A DNA stretch of 64,000 bases from contig JAWKZS010000022.1 of the NCBI GenBank assembly GCA_041395845.1, positions 9,159 to 73,158 on the forward strand, written 5' to 3'. The translations under genes and the position numbers were made by a program. Position 1 is the first letter of the stretch; every line of letters starts with the position of its first letter. Shown piece by piece: positions 42,979 through 51,972 of this stretch. This stretch comes from Ch67 sp041395845 (GTDB lineage Bacteria; Pseudomonadota; Gammaproteobacteria; Pseudomonadales; Ketobacteraceae). The notes below the pieces were generated by a model, which saw nothing but the letters and a program-made list of their open reading frames with translations, was not told where the DNA came from and did not search any database.

Positions 42979-43506
42979 ATGGGCTACAACGCTATTCCTC
43001 CTGGCAAGGACATCCCCAACGAAATCTACGTTGCCATCGAAATCCCGGCCAACAGCACCCCCATCAAGTATGAAATCGACAAGGACAGCGACACTGTCTT
43101 CGTTGACCGCTTCATGGCCACCCCCATGTTCTACCCTGCCAACTACGGCTATGTTCCCAACACCCTGGGCGAAGACGGCGATCCGCTGGACGTGCTGGTT
43201 GTGACCCCTTACCCGGTAGTGCCCGGTTCCGTGATCCGCGCCCGTCCGGTTGGCGTACTGAACATGTCCGACGAAGCCGGTTCCGACGCCAAGATCCTGG
43301 CCGTTCCCCACGACAAGCTGACTGTGCTGTACAAGCACGTGAAGGAATACACCGACCTGCCGGAACTGCTGATCAAGCAGATCGAGCATTTCTTCGAAAA
43401 CTACAAGGATCTGGAACCCGGCAAGTGGGTGAAAGTGGATGGCTGGGCAAGCGCTGCCGAAGCCAAGGCCATCATCCAGAAGTCCGTTGACGCTGCCAAG
43501 AAGTAA
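42979..43506 (+). CDS. ppa: Inorganic pyrophosphatase
   Basis: 175 residues from ATG 42979, with AAAAGG upstream. A family I soluble pyrophosphatase with the metal-binding signature GEDGDPLDVLV and the substrate residues YPANYGYVP and KVDGWA. It drives biosynthesis by removing PPi. An extended -10-like TATACT lies at 42924-42929. A PPi-dependent phosphofructokinase is encoded 24 kb away, so PPi levels may matter for both. Its transcript ends in a strong hairpin. Confidence 0.97.
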   Translation: MGYNAIPPGKDIPNEIYVAIEIPANSTPIKYEIDKDSDTVFVDRFMATPMFYPANYGYVPNTLGEDGDPLDVLVVTPYPVVPGSVIRARPVGVLNMSDEAGSDAKILAVPHDKLTVLYKHVKEYTDLPELLIKQIEHFFENYKDLEPGKWVKVDGWASAAEAKAIIQKSVDAAKK

Positions 43507-43531
43507 TCCGGCATCGCCACACGCGGAAGTG

Positions 43532-43559
43532 AAAAAGGGCCTGAAAATGGCCCTTTTTT
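43532..43559 (+). terminator. Intrinsic terminator of ppa
   Basis: AAAAAGGGCC (43532-43541) pairs with GGCCCTTTTT (43549-43558) across a 7-base loop, followed by T. It lies between ppa and the convergent hydrolase and could serve both. Confidence 0.88.
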
Positions 43560-43570
43560 GTTGCCCGGAT

Positions 43571-44482
43571 TCAGCCGCCCAAGGCAGCCGGTACGCCCTT
43601 GTCAGACGTCATCCCCCACACGAAATCCCGAATCTGCTGCACCAGTTGCGGCCCGTGACTCAGCGGCGCCCAGTGGCCGGCATCGATTTCCACACTGCTC
43701 AGCTGTTCGACCCATGGGCGGGCACAGTCCCGCACCAGATCCGGCGTCACGAAATCATCCCGCACCGGCAGAATCTGCAGCACCGGCACCCGGGTGGAGC
43801 GCCGCTGGGGCAAGGCCACCCGGCGGATATTGGCCCGGTATAACTCGATTCCGTTCACACCGTCCCGCAACTGGGTGGCGCTGGGTTCAGCCTGCACGCC
43901 CTGCTGCTGCGCCAGCAATGTGTGCCAGCGGCGACCGAGCACTGCTTTCCACAGCGTCGGCGCAATCAGGGGTAGCTGGAACATCCAGATATACCAGGAA
44001 TGCAGAAACTGCCCGCCAACCGCCTTCCAGCGCTGCGCTGAGCCGGAGGCCAGACTGCTGCGAATCCAGTGGCCCACATGATCGAGGCTGGGGCCGGAAA
44101 TAGTGACGAATGAACGAAAGCGCCGCTGCAGTTGCGGATCGGTGACGGCTTCCCAGCTCTGGATCGATCCCCAATCATGTGCCACGAGGTGTACTGGTTC
44201 GTCGGGGCTGACAGCATCCAGCACCGCCGCCATATCCCGCGCCAGCCACTGCAGGCTGTAATCGCCCTTCAGGCGCGGCGCGGTGGAATGCCCACAGCCC
44301 CGCACATCATAGGTGACGACATGGAATTCCTCGCTGAGCGGCCCGACCATCTGCTGCCATACGTCACTGCTGTCGGGATAGCCGTGCACCAGCAGCACGG
44401 TGGGCGCATTACCCACACCGTATTCCGTCACGGCCAGTTCGACGTCGCCAGAGCGAATCTTGAGATTACGTTGTGCTTGCAC
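43571..44482 (-). CDS. Alpha/beta hydrolase of the epoxide hydrolase/dehalogenase type
   Basis: 303 residues from a GTG start with AGGAAA upstream. The oxyanion-hole region is HGYPDSSDVW, and the nucleophile is Asp: VAHDWGSIQSW with D103, which is typical of epoxide hydrolases and haloalkane dehalogenases. The catalytic His lies near IDAGHWAPLSH at the C terminus. The N-terminal region has no signal peptide. The substrate cannot be deduced; neighbouring genes are not informative. Confidence 0.85.
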   Translation of the reverse strand: MQAQRNLKIRSGDVELAVTEYGVGNAPTVLLVHGYPDSSDVWQQMVGPLSEEFHVVTYDVRGCGHSTAPRLKGDYSLQWLARDMAAVLDAVSPDEPVHLVAHDWGSIQSWEAVTDPQLQRRFRSFVTISGPSLDHVGHWIRSSLASGSAQRWKAVGGQFLHSWYIWMFQLPLIAPTLWKAVLGRRWHTLLAQQQGVQAEPSATQLRDGVNGIELYRANIRRVALPQRRSTRVPVLQILPVRDDFVTPDLVRDCARPWVEQLSSVEIDAGHWAPLSHGPQLVQQIRDFVWGMTSDKGVPAALGG

Positions 44483-44601
44483 CGGGAAATTTCCTGATCA
44501 ACTGCTGATGCCCTGCAGTCTACCGTCTCGGGATGCGAGGAATCCTGTGGGGAAACGTCAGAGCCGGCGCGGTCACGTACGGTTGTCCACAACCGGCGGC
44601 G

Positions 44602-45243
44602 TCAGGCCTTCTGCAGCAGCACCACATCCGGGCCGCAGACGGTCAGCCGACAGCCAAGATGCTGCGCCAGCCAGATGAAGGTGTGATCGGCGAAGAACAC
44701 GATATGGGTCGGGTCCTGGATGTAGTGCCAGCGGGCGAAAGCCGCCTGGTCGCGCACCCGCTTGGTCATGATCGCGAGCCAGCCCGCCGGCCGCAGCAAT
44801 CCGCTCAGTTGCTCCAGTACCGCACGGGGCTGTTCCAGGTGCTCCACCACTTCGGTGGCGGTAATGAAATCGTAGGCGCCCTGCAAGACGCTGGCGTCGG
44901 GAAAATAGAACTTGTCGTACAGGGCGACGGCGTGGCCGGCCGATGCCAGCATTTCCGCCAGCAGCGGGCCCGGGCCGCAACCAAAGTCCAGCCCGCTGGC
45001 AGCCCCCGGCAGTCGTTGCAGCAAGGGCTCGGCGACCCGGCTCAGAAAACGCCGGTAGCCCGGATCATCGGGGGCGTTCTGGTGCAGGTCGTAAACGGCT
45101 TTTTCGTCGGCCGGTTTCAGATGATAGCGGGCCGGCACCGACACCAGCGCACACCGGGGGCAGCGCAGGTAGCAACGCTGGCGATCCTCATGCCAGGGCT
45201 GCAAATCGCGGCTGTGACAGAGCGGGCAGGCCGCTTCAGTCAT
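44602..45243 (-). CDS. Class I SAM-dependent methyltransferase with zinc-ribbon start
   Basis: 213 residues from ATG 45243. The N-terminal zinc-ribbon-like part has CPLCHSRDLQPW and LRCPRCALV. The SAM-binding motif GLDFGCGPGPLLAEML is followed by TATEVVEHLEQPRAVL. The arrangement resembles methyltransferases of the 23S/small-molecule Methyltransf_23 type. The start overlaps the stop of the upstream DUF1244 gene, so the two form one unit. Substrate unknown. Confidence 0.87.
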   Translation of the reverse strand: MTEAACPLCHSRDLQPWHEDRQRCYLRCPRCALVSVPARYHLKPADEKAVYDLHQNAPDDPGYRRFLSRVAEPLLQRLPGAASGLDFGCGPGPLLAEMLASAGHAVALYDKFYFPDASVLQGAYDFITATEVVEHLEQPRAVLEQLSGLLRPAGWLAIMTKRVRDQAAFARWHYIQDPTHIVFFADHTFIWLAQHLGCRLTVCGPDVVLLQKA

Positions 45244-45523
45244 GCTTGTGCTGGGCAAATGCCGCCAGCTGGTCCGGGGATGCTTCCTTCTGGTATTGCT
45301 GCTTCCACTGTTCGTAGGGCATGCCATAGACCCGCTCCCGGGCCTGGTCGTAGGTCAGGGTCTCACCCTGCGCTTCCGCGGCGGCGACCATCCACTTGGC
45401 CAGACAGTTACGGCAAAAACCCGCCAGATTCATCAGATCGATATTCTGCACGTCCTTGCGTTCATCCAGATGCTGCAGCAGGCGGCGCAGCACGGCGGCT
45501 TCGATGGCGGTGGTGTTTTCCAT
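45236..45523 (-). CDS. DUF1244 family protein
   Basis: 95 residues from ATG 45523, with GAGGGAG upstream. The conserved LDERKDVQNIDLMNLAGFCRNCLAKWM is split here by the length limit into LDERKDVQN and GFCRNCLAKW. DUF1244 is a small conserved helical protein of unknown function, widespread in Gammaproteobacteria. It is translationally coupled to the methyltransferase gene, suggesting a shared process. Confidence 0.9.
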   Translation of the reverse strand: MENTTAIEAAVLRRLLQHLDERKDVQNIDLMNLAGFCRNCLAKWMVAAAEAQGETLTYDQARERVYGMPYEQWKQQYQKEASPDQLAAFAQHKHD

Positions 45524-45643
45524 GGCGAACTCCCTCAAAAAGAAGCATCTAGTGTAAACCAATCCGCCAAACCCTGACCAAAGCCAGTGGTTTGGCGGAT
45601 GATTGCCCCTACAATGGCGGCCAGGTTTTTACGGGGCTTGATC

Positions 45644-46255
45644 ATGAACAGTACAACCCAACCACCCGATCGCAGTCGTCGCTGGCTGGTACCCATCATT
45701 GCGTCCTGGCTGGTGCTGATGGCACTGGTCGCCTGGTACGGCACGCGTATGCCAACCGCCTGGTTCGATCCGGCCCAGATAGCACCCCACGACTTCGCCG
45801 ATCCGGTCCAGCTCAGTGACTTTCGCATGGCCTTGCAGGACACACTCCCGCTGCCACCGGGTGCAGGGCCACTGTTCGTACGTTTTGCTCAACCGGGCTG
45901 CCCCTGCGAGCAGCTGGTGGACAGTTATCATCAACTGATGGTGCCCAGCCTGCGCAAGCAGGGGTTCACAGTGGTGACGATAACTCCCTCGCACATGGAG
46001 CAGCTGGCAGCGCAGCTCGGCAAACGGCTCTGGCAATGGGTGCCGAGCACACCTGCCATTCTGCTGCTGAACAGTAACGGCGAGCTTGCCTACTTCGGGC
46101 CTTATCATCAGGCCGGGATCTGCAACAGTGAGAACAGCTACCTGGAGCCGGTGCTGGACGCCCTGGTCAACGGCGAACCCGTCAGCATCATCAACACGCT
46201 GGTGGAAGGCTGTTTCTGTGCCTATCCGGCAGCAACCGCTGCCAGCCGGCATTAG
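45644..46255 (+). CDS. Membrane-anchored thioredoxin-like protein (DUF6436-like)
   Basis: 203 residues from ATG 45644; a longer frame starts upstream without clear ribosome site. One N-terminal helix (WLVPIIASWLVLMALVAWYG) anchors a periplasmic thioredoxin-like domain with FAQPGCPCEQLVDSYH; the CPC motif replaces the usual CXXC. Late PAILLLNSNGELAYFG and GCFCAYP are consistent with DUF6436. It probably acts in periplasmic redox or metal handling. It lies 84 bp before NnrS, possibly cotranscribed. Confidence 0.75.
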   Translation: MNSTTQPPDRSRRWLVPIIASWLVLMALVAWYGTRMPTAWFDPAQIAPHDFADPVQLSDFRMALQDTLPLPPGAGPLFVRFAQPGCPCEQLVDSYHQLMVPSLRKQGFTVVTITPSHMEQLAAQLGKRLWQWVPSTPAILLLNSNGELAYFGPYHQAGICNSENSYLEPVLDALVNGEPVSIINTLVEGCFCAYPAATAASRH

Positions 46256-46339
46256 GGCTCCTACCCCTTTCGATACATTTCCATCGGCGCCCCCGCCGTG
46301 CACACTGGGGCCTGAGATCCGCAGTGCAGGAGCCCCTCC

Positions 46340-47485
46340 TTGAACCTGTCCATTCCCCTGCTCGCCTATTCCTTTCGTCCGTTCTTTCTGCTGACCGGCC
46401 TGTATGGCGCCCTGCTAATTGCCGGCTGGATTGCCGTACTGCTGGGCGGATTGCCGCTGCCGGTGGGCTGGTCGCCAGTGCACTGGCACAGTCACGAGAT
46501 GCTGTTCGGCATGGTGAGCGCCGCCATCAGCGGATTTCTGCTCACCGCCATGTGCAACTGGACCGGTGCCACGCCATTGCGCAATGGCGGCCTGCTGGCC
46601 CTGGTGCTGCTGTGGCTGGCTGGGCGCATTGCCATGTGGACAGCAGGCTGGCTGCCTGCGGGCATGGCAGCTGGCATTGACCTGCTGTTTTTGCCGGTGC
46701 TGGGGGTCTACGCCCTGCGGGTGCTGATCCGCCACAACAACCGGCGCAATCTGGTGCTGGGCACGATCCTGCTACTGCTCACTCTGGCCAACCTGCTCAT
46801 GCATGCCGGCTTTCTGCAGCGCGACCTGCAATGGCTGCAGTGGGGCGAGAACATGGCCTTCAACCTGATCACCCTGATGATGGCGGTGATCGCCGGACGG
46901 ATTACCCCGGCCTTCAGTGCCAACTGGCTGCGGGCCAGGGGCGGACCGGCGGAGCGTATCCTGATTTCCCCGCCACTGGACCGCGCGGTACTGATCGCAA
47001 CCGCACTGCTGGTGCCGGCGGATTTCGTGTCCGGGCTACCGGTGGTCACCGGCACCCTGGCACTGGCCGTTGCAGCATTGCACGCCGTGCGGCTGGGACT
47101 GTGGCGCGGCTGGCTGGTGGCGGGCGAACCCCTGCTGTGGATTCTGCATGTCGCCTATCTGTGGATCGTGCTGGCGCTGATCCTGAAAGGACTGGGCGCA
47201 TTCGAACTGGTTCCACCCAGCGTGTGGCAGCATGCCCTGGGCGTAGGCGGTATTGGAACACTGATCATCGGCGTGATGACCCGGGTCGGACTGGGGCACA
47301 CCGGCCGGCCGCTGCGCCTGCCGCCGCTGGTCATCGGCCTGTATGGCGCCATCCTGCTGGCCGCCGTGATCCGGATTCTCACCGCGTTACAGTGGTTCGA
47401 TTACCGTCTCGGCCTGATGCTGGCCGCCACCGGCTGGATCATCGCCTTTGCCGGCTTCAGCCTGTTCTGTATTGGCCGATCCTGA
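46340..47485 (+). CDS. NnrS family membrane protein
   Basis: 381 residues from TTG 46340 with AGGAG upstream. About twelve hydrophobic segments and the conserved WSPVHWHSHEMLFGMVSAAISGFLLTA (quoted in part as WHSHEMLFG), plus AFSANWL and IGVMTRVGLGHTGRP, identify NnrS. NnrS is a heme- and copper-containing inner-membrane protein that protects against nitrosative stress under low oxygen. No nitric oxide reductase is encoded in the window, but nitrite reduction by NirBD could generate NO as a side product. No FNR-type site was found upstream. Confidence 0.93.
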   Translation: MNLSIPLLAYSFRPFFLLTGLYGALLIAGWIAVLLGGLPLPVGWSPVHWHSHEMLFGMVSAAISGFLLTAMCNWTGATPLRNGGLLALVLLWLAGRIAMWTAGWLPAGMAAGIDLLFLPVLGVYALRVLIRHNNRRNLVLGTILLLLTLANLLMHAGFLQRDLQWLQWGENMAFNLITLMMAVIAGRITPAFSANWLRARGGPAERILISPPLDRAVLIATALLVPADFVSGLPVVTGTLALAVAALHAVRLGLWRGWLVAGEPLLWILHVAYLWIVLALILKGLGAFELVPPSVWQHALGVGGIGTLIIGVMTRVGLGHTGRPLRLPPLVIGLYGAILLAAVIRILTALQWFDYRLGLMLAATGWIIAFAGFSLFCIGRS

Positions 47486-47662
47486 GCCGCCCCCGCCCGG
47501 ACGGCCGTCCGGGCTGATACGCCCCTGCCGCGGCGCCGTCAAAAAGCGGACGGCCGCCGGCAGGAAAACGCGACGAAAAAATGGCCAACACCCAACCCAA
47601 CTCACCAACTACGATTACTAATTAACCAATCAGTCGCGATCGGATACCAAAATTAACTTTAC

Positions 47663-47674
47663 TGGTGCGCACCA
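47663..47674. promoter_or_regulatory. Perfect 12-bp palindrome upstream of the large lipoprotein gene
   Basis: TGGTGCGCACCA is self-complementary and lies 107 bp upstream of the lipoprotein start, in a 295-bp intergenic region that has no other evident feature. It could be an operator. Confidence 0.4.
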
Positions 47675-47780
47675 TCAGGTAGCATGACAACCTGCACTTC
47701 CTGTTTTGGGAGGTGTTTTTCTTACCCAACAGCAGTTGATTTCAATAACAACAACCGCTTTTTACGTGAAGGGGCCCAGT

Positions 47781-50141
47781 GTGAAAACAATAAAAACCCT
47801 GATGTTGCTGCTTACTGCCTTGGCGCTCACCGCCTGTAAGCAAGCCTCCATTACCGCACCCACCAACAACTATGTCGACGACGAAGTGCCGCCCTCGTTC
47901 GAAGTCACATTTACCGGTGGCCAGCCTGCGGATTTGAGCATCCAGCTTAATACTACCGTCGTTACAGACCGTTTCGCTGTCAGCAGCAGCGGTGCCACGG
48001 CGTCGGCAGTTGATCTGACGGATGTGATCTATTCCGGCCGTAACGTGTTCCGCGTCAAAGCCAACAACCAGATCAAGCAGATCTATTTCTACTACGACAC
48101 TGAAGGCCCGAGCATCCGCATCACCGACACGGATCACGAAAGCAACATCGTGACCGGTTACGTGGTGGACCGGGGTGGCATCGCCAGCGTCACACTGGAT
48201 GGCGTTGCGCTGACCCTCGACGCCAACAACGGTTTCAGCGTGCCGTTTACCGAGCAGCCGGTTAACACCTTCGTCGCTGCCGACAATTTCGGCCACATCA
48301 GTGAAACCCAGTTTGCCGATCGCGAAACCGATTTCTCCGGCATTTCTGCCCGTCTGAACCAGGGTGGTCTGAACTTCCTCACCGATCTGCTGGCCCATGC
48401 CATTGAAGACAAGGAACTGACTGACCAGCTGCCCCAGGATCCTTCCATGAGCCTGGCGGATCTGAACCTGTTCGGCATCTGCATCATCTGTATCGATTTC
48501 ACCATCAAGGAACTGTCCATCCGCAGTTTCGAGCAGTTCGACCTGATCGTGCAGGATGACGAGCGCATCGACACCCAGATCGACACCCGCGACGTTCACG
48601 TACTGCTGTCCACCCGTCTGCGCTTCCTGGCGCTGGTGATTCCGGTTGATTTCACTACCGACGCCACTGTGGACATCGCTCGCCTGCGCATCAGCACCCG
48701 CATTCTGCTGGACATCATCAATTCCGATCTGGATGTGGATCTGCGCAACACCTACGCCAACATCGATGGCCTGAACATCATCCTGCACAGCATTCCGAAC
48801 ATCCTGTTCATCGACGACCTGATCAACCGCTCCATCAGCATGATCGCCGGTGCACTGATCGACCTGTTCACTCCGCTGTTCACCACCCTGCTGGATCAGA
48901 TCATCATTCCGATTGCCTCTGATTTCATCAAGGACATTCCGATCGACCTGGCACTGGTCACTCTGGACGACGGTGAGAAACTGAATATCCGCGCCCTGCC
49001 GGAATTCCTCGACACCTACGGCCGCGGTATCACTGTTGATCTGGCTACCCGCATCTGGGCACCCGAACCGCCGGAAGGCATCGCCGGTGCACTGGGCTCC
49101 CTGTATGTACCGGGCGACACCCCCTCACTGGGCGCAGTGGATCCTGATGGCATGCCGTTCGACTTCGGCGCATCCATCAACGCCAACGTCATCAATCAGG
49201 CGTTCCTGGCGGCCCACGAAGCCGGTGTGACCACCATGGCCATCCATCCGGAAACCTATGCCAACGCTACCCCGGAAGGTATCCAGGTGTATGCGGCCGG
49301 TTCCGAGTTCGGTGAAGGCGCCAAGATCGGCATGCGCATCGAGCCGGTGAGCGCACCTTACATCAAGTTCATGCCCAGCGCTGGTGGCGCCCCCGGCAAG
49401 TTCGGCTGGAGCGACGTGTACCTGGCGTTCGATCTGTACAAGCCCGAGTGGGGCGAGTACCGCACCCTGTTCGGCGTAACCTTCGATCTGGAAGTGGCGT
49501 TTGAAGTCAACGCAACCGAAGACGGCTTCCTGAGCCTGGGTATCGAACAGCTGCCGACCATCTTCATCAGCAAGACTGACAGCAGTGGCATGCTGCTGAT
49601 CCCGCCTGCCTTCATCAACGGCACGCTGGATTACTTCATGCCGGCCGTGCTGCCCCGTCTGGCTGCCAAGCTGAAGGCCGTGCCGCTGCCGCGCATCTAC
49701 AACCACACGCTGCACATGAACAAGTTCTGGATCGCCGGCGAAGGCAACAACAGCCTGGCTCTGGTGGGTGACCTGATTCCGGTGGCAGTAACCGAAGCCG
49801 CGCCGGCCCCAAGCACTGTGGTCGATTACGAAACCCAGGACATCACTGTGACCCAGGAAACCGTCAGCGCCACTGGCGTGGTGACCTCGAAGGCAGTGTC
49901 TGTCAACAACGGTGAAGTGATCATCGACGTGGATGGTGTAAACCCCAGCGCTGGCCTGGGCCTGCTGGAACACCGCTACCGTGTGGACGGTGGCCCCTGG
50001 ACCATCTGGAAGCACCGCGACACCATTCGCCTGACTCGCCTGCTGGCCGGTACCCACTCAGTGGAAATCTGTGCCCGCACCGTGCTGCTCAAGCGCGAAC
50101 AGGGTTGCCCGGTGGTGACGTTCGAAACCACCGTGGAATAA
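47781..50141 (+). CDS. Large lipoprotein with TULIP/BPI-like lipid-binding features
   Basis: 786 residues from GTG 47781 (AAGGGG upstream). Lipobox LTALALTAC gives Cys 19. Residues about 20-160 look like two Ig-like beta domains. Residues about 195-680 alternate amphipathic beta strands with long hydrophobic runs (LFGICIICIDFTIKELSI, ALIDLFTPLFTTLLDQIIIP, FTVTFDLEVAFEV-type strands), and the segment around ALIDLFTPLFTTLLDQ resembles the helix at the end of BPI/LBP-type tubular lipid-binding domains. The C-terminal 90 residues resemble another Ig-like fold. It is likely an outer-membrane or surface protein that binds lipids; family not firmly assigned. It ends at a strong terminator. Confidence 0.6.
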   Translation: MKTIKTLMLLLTALALTACKQASITAPTNNYVDDEVPPSFEVTFTGGQPADLSIQLNTTVVTDRFAVSSSGATASAVDLTDVIYSGRNVFRVKANNQIKQIYFYYDTEGPSIRITDTDHESNIVTGYVVDRGGIASVTLDGVALTLDANNGFSVPFTEQPVNTFVAADNFGHISETQFADRETDFSGISARLNQGGLNFLTDLLAHAIEDKELTDQLPQDPSMSLADLNLFGICIICIDFTIKELSIRSFEQFDLIVQDDERIDTQIDTRDVHVLLSTRLRFLALVIPVDFTTDATVDIARLRISTRILLDIINSDLDVDLRNTYANIDGLNIILHSIPNILFIDDLINRSISMIAGALIDLFTPLFTTLLDQIIIPIASDFIKDIPIDLALVTLDDGEKLNIRALPEFLDTYGRGITVDLATRIWAPEPPEGIAGALGSLYVPGDTPSLGAVDPDGMPFDFGASINANVINQAFLAAHEAGVTTMAIHPETYANATPEGIQVYAAGSEFGEGAKIGMRIEPVSAPYIKFMPSAGGAPGKFGWSDVYLAFDLYKPEWGEYRTLFGVTFDLEVAFEVNATEDGFLSLGIEQLPTIFISKTDSSGMLLIPPAFINGTLDYFMPAVLPRLAAKLKAVPLPRIYNHTLHMNKFWIAGEGNNSLALVGDLIPVAVTEAAPAPSTVVDYETQDITVTQETVSATGVVTSKAVSVNNGEVIIDVDGVNPSAGLGLLEHRYRVDGGPWTIWKHRDTIRLTRLLAGTHSVEICARTVLLKREQGCPVVTFETTVE

Positions 50142-50160
50142 TCCACGCAGCAACACCCGA

Positions 50161-50191
50161 AACCGGCTGTGGCAACACAGCCGGTTTTTTT
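50161..50191 (+). terminator. Intrinsic terminator of the large lipoprotein gene
   Basis: An 11-bp perfect stem, AACCGGCTGTG (50161-50171) with CACAGCCGGTT (50176-50186), GCAA loop, followed by TTTTT. Confidence 0.95.
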
Positions 50192-50289
50192 ATGGGCGCG
50201 AAAAAATACTGCGACAATGATCTGGCTTAAACCAGCCTGAACCCGATCTGGCTATCATGAAGAAAAACCAGACGAAACAAGGAAGCAGC

Positions 50290-51972
50290 ATGGAATCCGT
50301 TCAGGCCAATCTGGTGGACATCATTGCCCGGGAAATCCGCTGGAGTGAAGTTCTGTATGAAGACGGCAGAATTACCCGCATCAAAAAACTCGGCGATGAA
50401 CGCCCAGGTGCACACTATCTGATTCCCGGCTTTGTCGACGCCCATGTCCATATCGAAAGTTCGATGCTGGTTCCCGACGAGTTTGCCTTTGCCGCACTGG
50501 AACAGGGCACACTGGCATCGGTGTCCGACCCCCACGAAATTGCCAATGTGCTGGGGGGGCGCGGCATCGATTTCATGCGCGAACGGGCGGCGCTGACGCC
50601 GTTTCCGATTCTGTTCGGCGCTCCATCCTGCGTACCTGCCACGCCATTTGAAAGTGCCGGCGCCAAGCTGACCCAGCGCGATATCCAGGATCTGCTCAGC
50701 AGCGGACGTGCAGGCTATCTGTCGGAAGTGATGAATTTCCCCGGCGTGCTCAATCGCCAGCCGGATGTCATGGAAAAAATTGCGGCGGCACGGCATGCCG
50801 GTGTGCCCATCGATGGCCACGCTCCAGGCCTGCAAGGCGGTGCAGCGCGCCAGTACGCCAGTGCCGGCATCACGACCGATCATGAATGCACCACGCTGGA
50901 CGAAGCCTTCGACAAGATCAGTGCCGGTATGCGCATACTGATACGTGAAGGCTCGGCGGCACAGGACTTCGCTGCGCTGCATCCACTGCTGGGCACCCAT
51001 CCCGATCAGGTGATGTTCTGCAGCGACGACAAACACCCGGACGATCTGCTGGTGAATCATGTGCGCTCCCAAGTCATCCGCGCCATCGCCCTGGGCTATC
51101 CCCTGTTCGATGTGTTGCGGGCTGCCAGCTTCAATGCAGTGCGTCATTACCGCTTGCCGCTGGGGCTGCTGCAGACCGGTGATCCCATGGATGCACTGCT
51201 GGTGCAGGATCTGCAGCAGTTCACGCTGGAAAAGGCCTGGCTGGCAGGCAACGAAGTGATCAGCGCTGGTCGCTGCACCCTGCCCCATCATCCGGTGACG
51301 CCAATAAATCATTTTGCCGCCCGCAAAGTGGATGCCGCGAGTCTGTCGCTGGCACACCCGAACGCGCCCTGTCGCGTCATTGCGGCGCGGGATGGTCAGC
51401 TGCTCACCCAGAAACGCATCGCCGATGCGCCCAACGTCAACGGCAAGATTGCAGCAGACATCCAGCAGGACGTGCTGTTGCTCGCCGTGGTGAACCGCTA
51501 TCAACCGGCACCGCCGGCACTGGCACTGATTCATGGCTTCGGGTTGCGCGAAGGGGCGCTGGCCAGCAGCGTGGCGCACGATTCCCACAACATTGTGGCG
51601 GTGGGAACATCACCCCAGTGGCTGGCGCTGGCCATCAATGAAGTAATCCGGCATCAGGGCGGACTCTGCGCTGTGGATGGCGCCGGTACACTGTCACTGC
51701 CATTGCCGGTGGCGGGCCTGATGAGTGATCAGCCGGCGGCGGTAGTAGGCCCCCGCTATCACGCACTTAATGAAAAGGCCGGCCAGATGGGCAGCCATTT
51801 GCGGGCACCGTTCATGACCCTGTCGTTTATGGCGCTGCTGGTGATTCCCGAACTCAAACTCAGCGACAAGGGCCTATTTGACGGCAAGCGATTTGCGTTC
51901 TGCAGTCTGGCTGCCGATGCCAGCGAGACTGCGCGCCCTGAACTCTGGCTGCAACCAGGAGTACCGGCATGA
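50290..51972 (+). CDS. ade: Adenine deaminase
   Basis: 560 residues from ATG 50290 with AAGGAAG upstream; an ATG 33 bp upstream lacks a site. An amidohydrolase of the Ade family: metal ligands in GFVDAHVHIESSML, the conserved SDPHEIANVLG, DGHAPGL, TTDHECTT and FCSDDKHPDDLL, and the C-terminal HDSHNIVAVG. It deaminates adenine to hypoxanthine. Its stop overlaps the xdhA ATG by 4 bases, so hypoxanthine would pass to xanthine dehydrogenase encoded next. First gene of the purine operon. Confidence 0.96.
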   Translation: MESVQANLVDIIAREIRWSEVLYEDGRITRIKKLGDERPGAHYLIPGFVDAHVHIESSMLVPDEFAFAALEQGTLASVSDPHEIANVLGGRGIDFMRERAALTPFPILFGAPSCVPATPFESAGAKLTQRDIQDLLSSGRAGYLSEVMNFPGVLNRQPDVMEKIAAARHAGVPIDGHAPGLQGGAARQYASAGITTDHECTTLDEAFDKISAGMRILIREGSAAQDFAALHPLLGTHPDQVMFCSDDKHPDDLLVNHVRSQVIRAIALGYPLFDVLRAASFNAVRHYRLPLGLLQTGDPMDALLVQDLQQFTLEKAWLAGNEVISAGRCTLPHHPVTPINHFAARKVDAASLSLAHPNAPCRVIAARDGQLLTQKRIADAPNVNGKIAADIQQDVLLLAVVNRYQPAPPALALIHGFGLREGALASSVAHDSHNIVAVGTSPQWLALAINEVIRHQGGLCAVDGAGTLSLPLPVAGLMSDQPAAVVGPRYHALNEKAGQMGSHLRAPFMTLSFMALLVIPELKLSDKGLFDGKRFAFCSLAADASETARPELWLQPGVPA

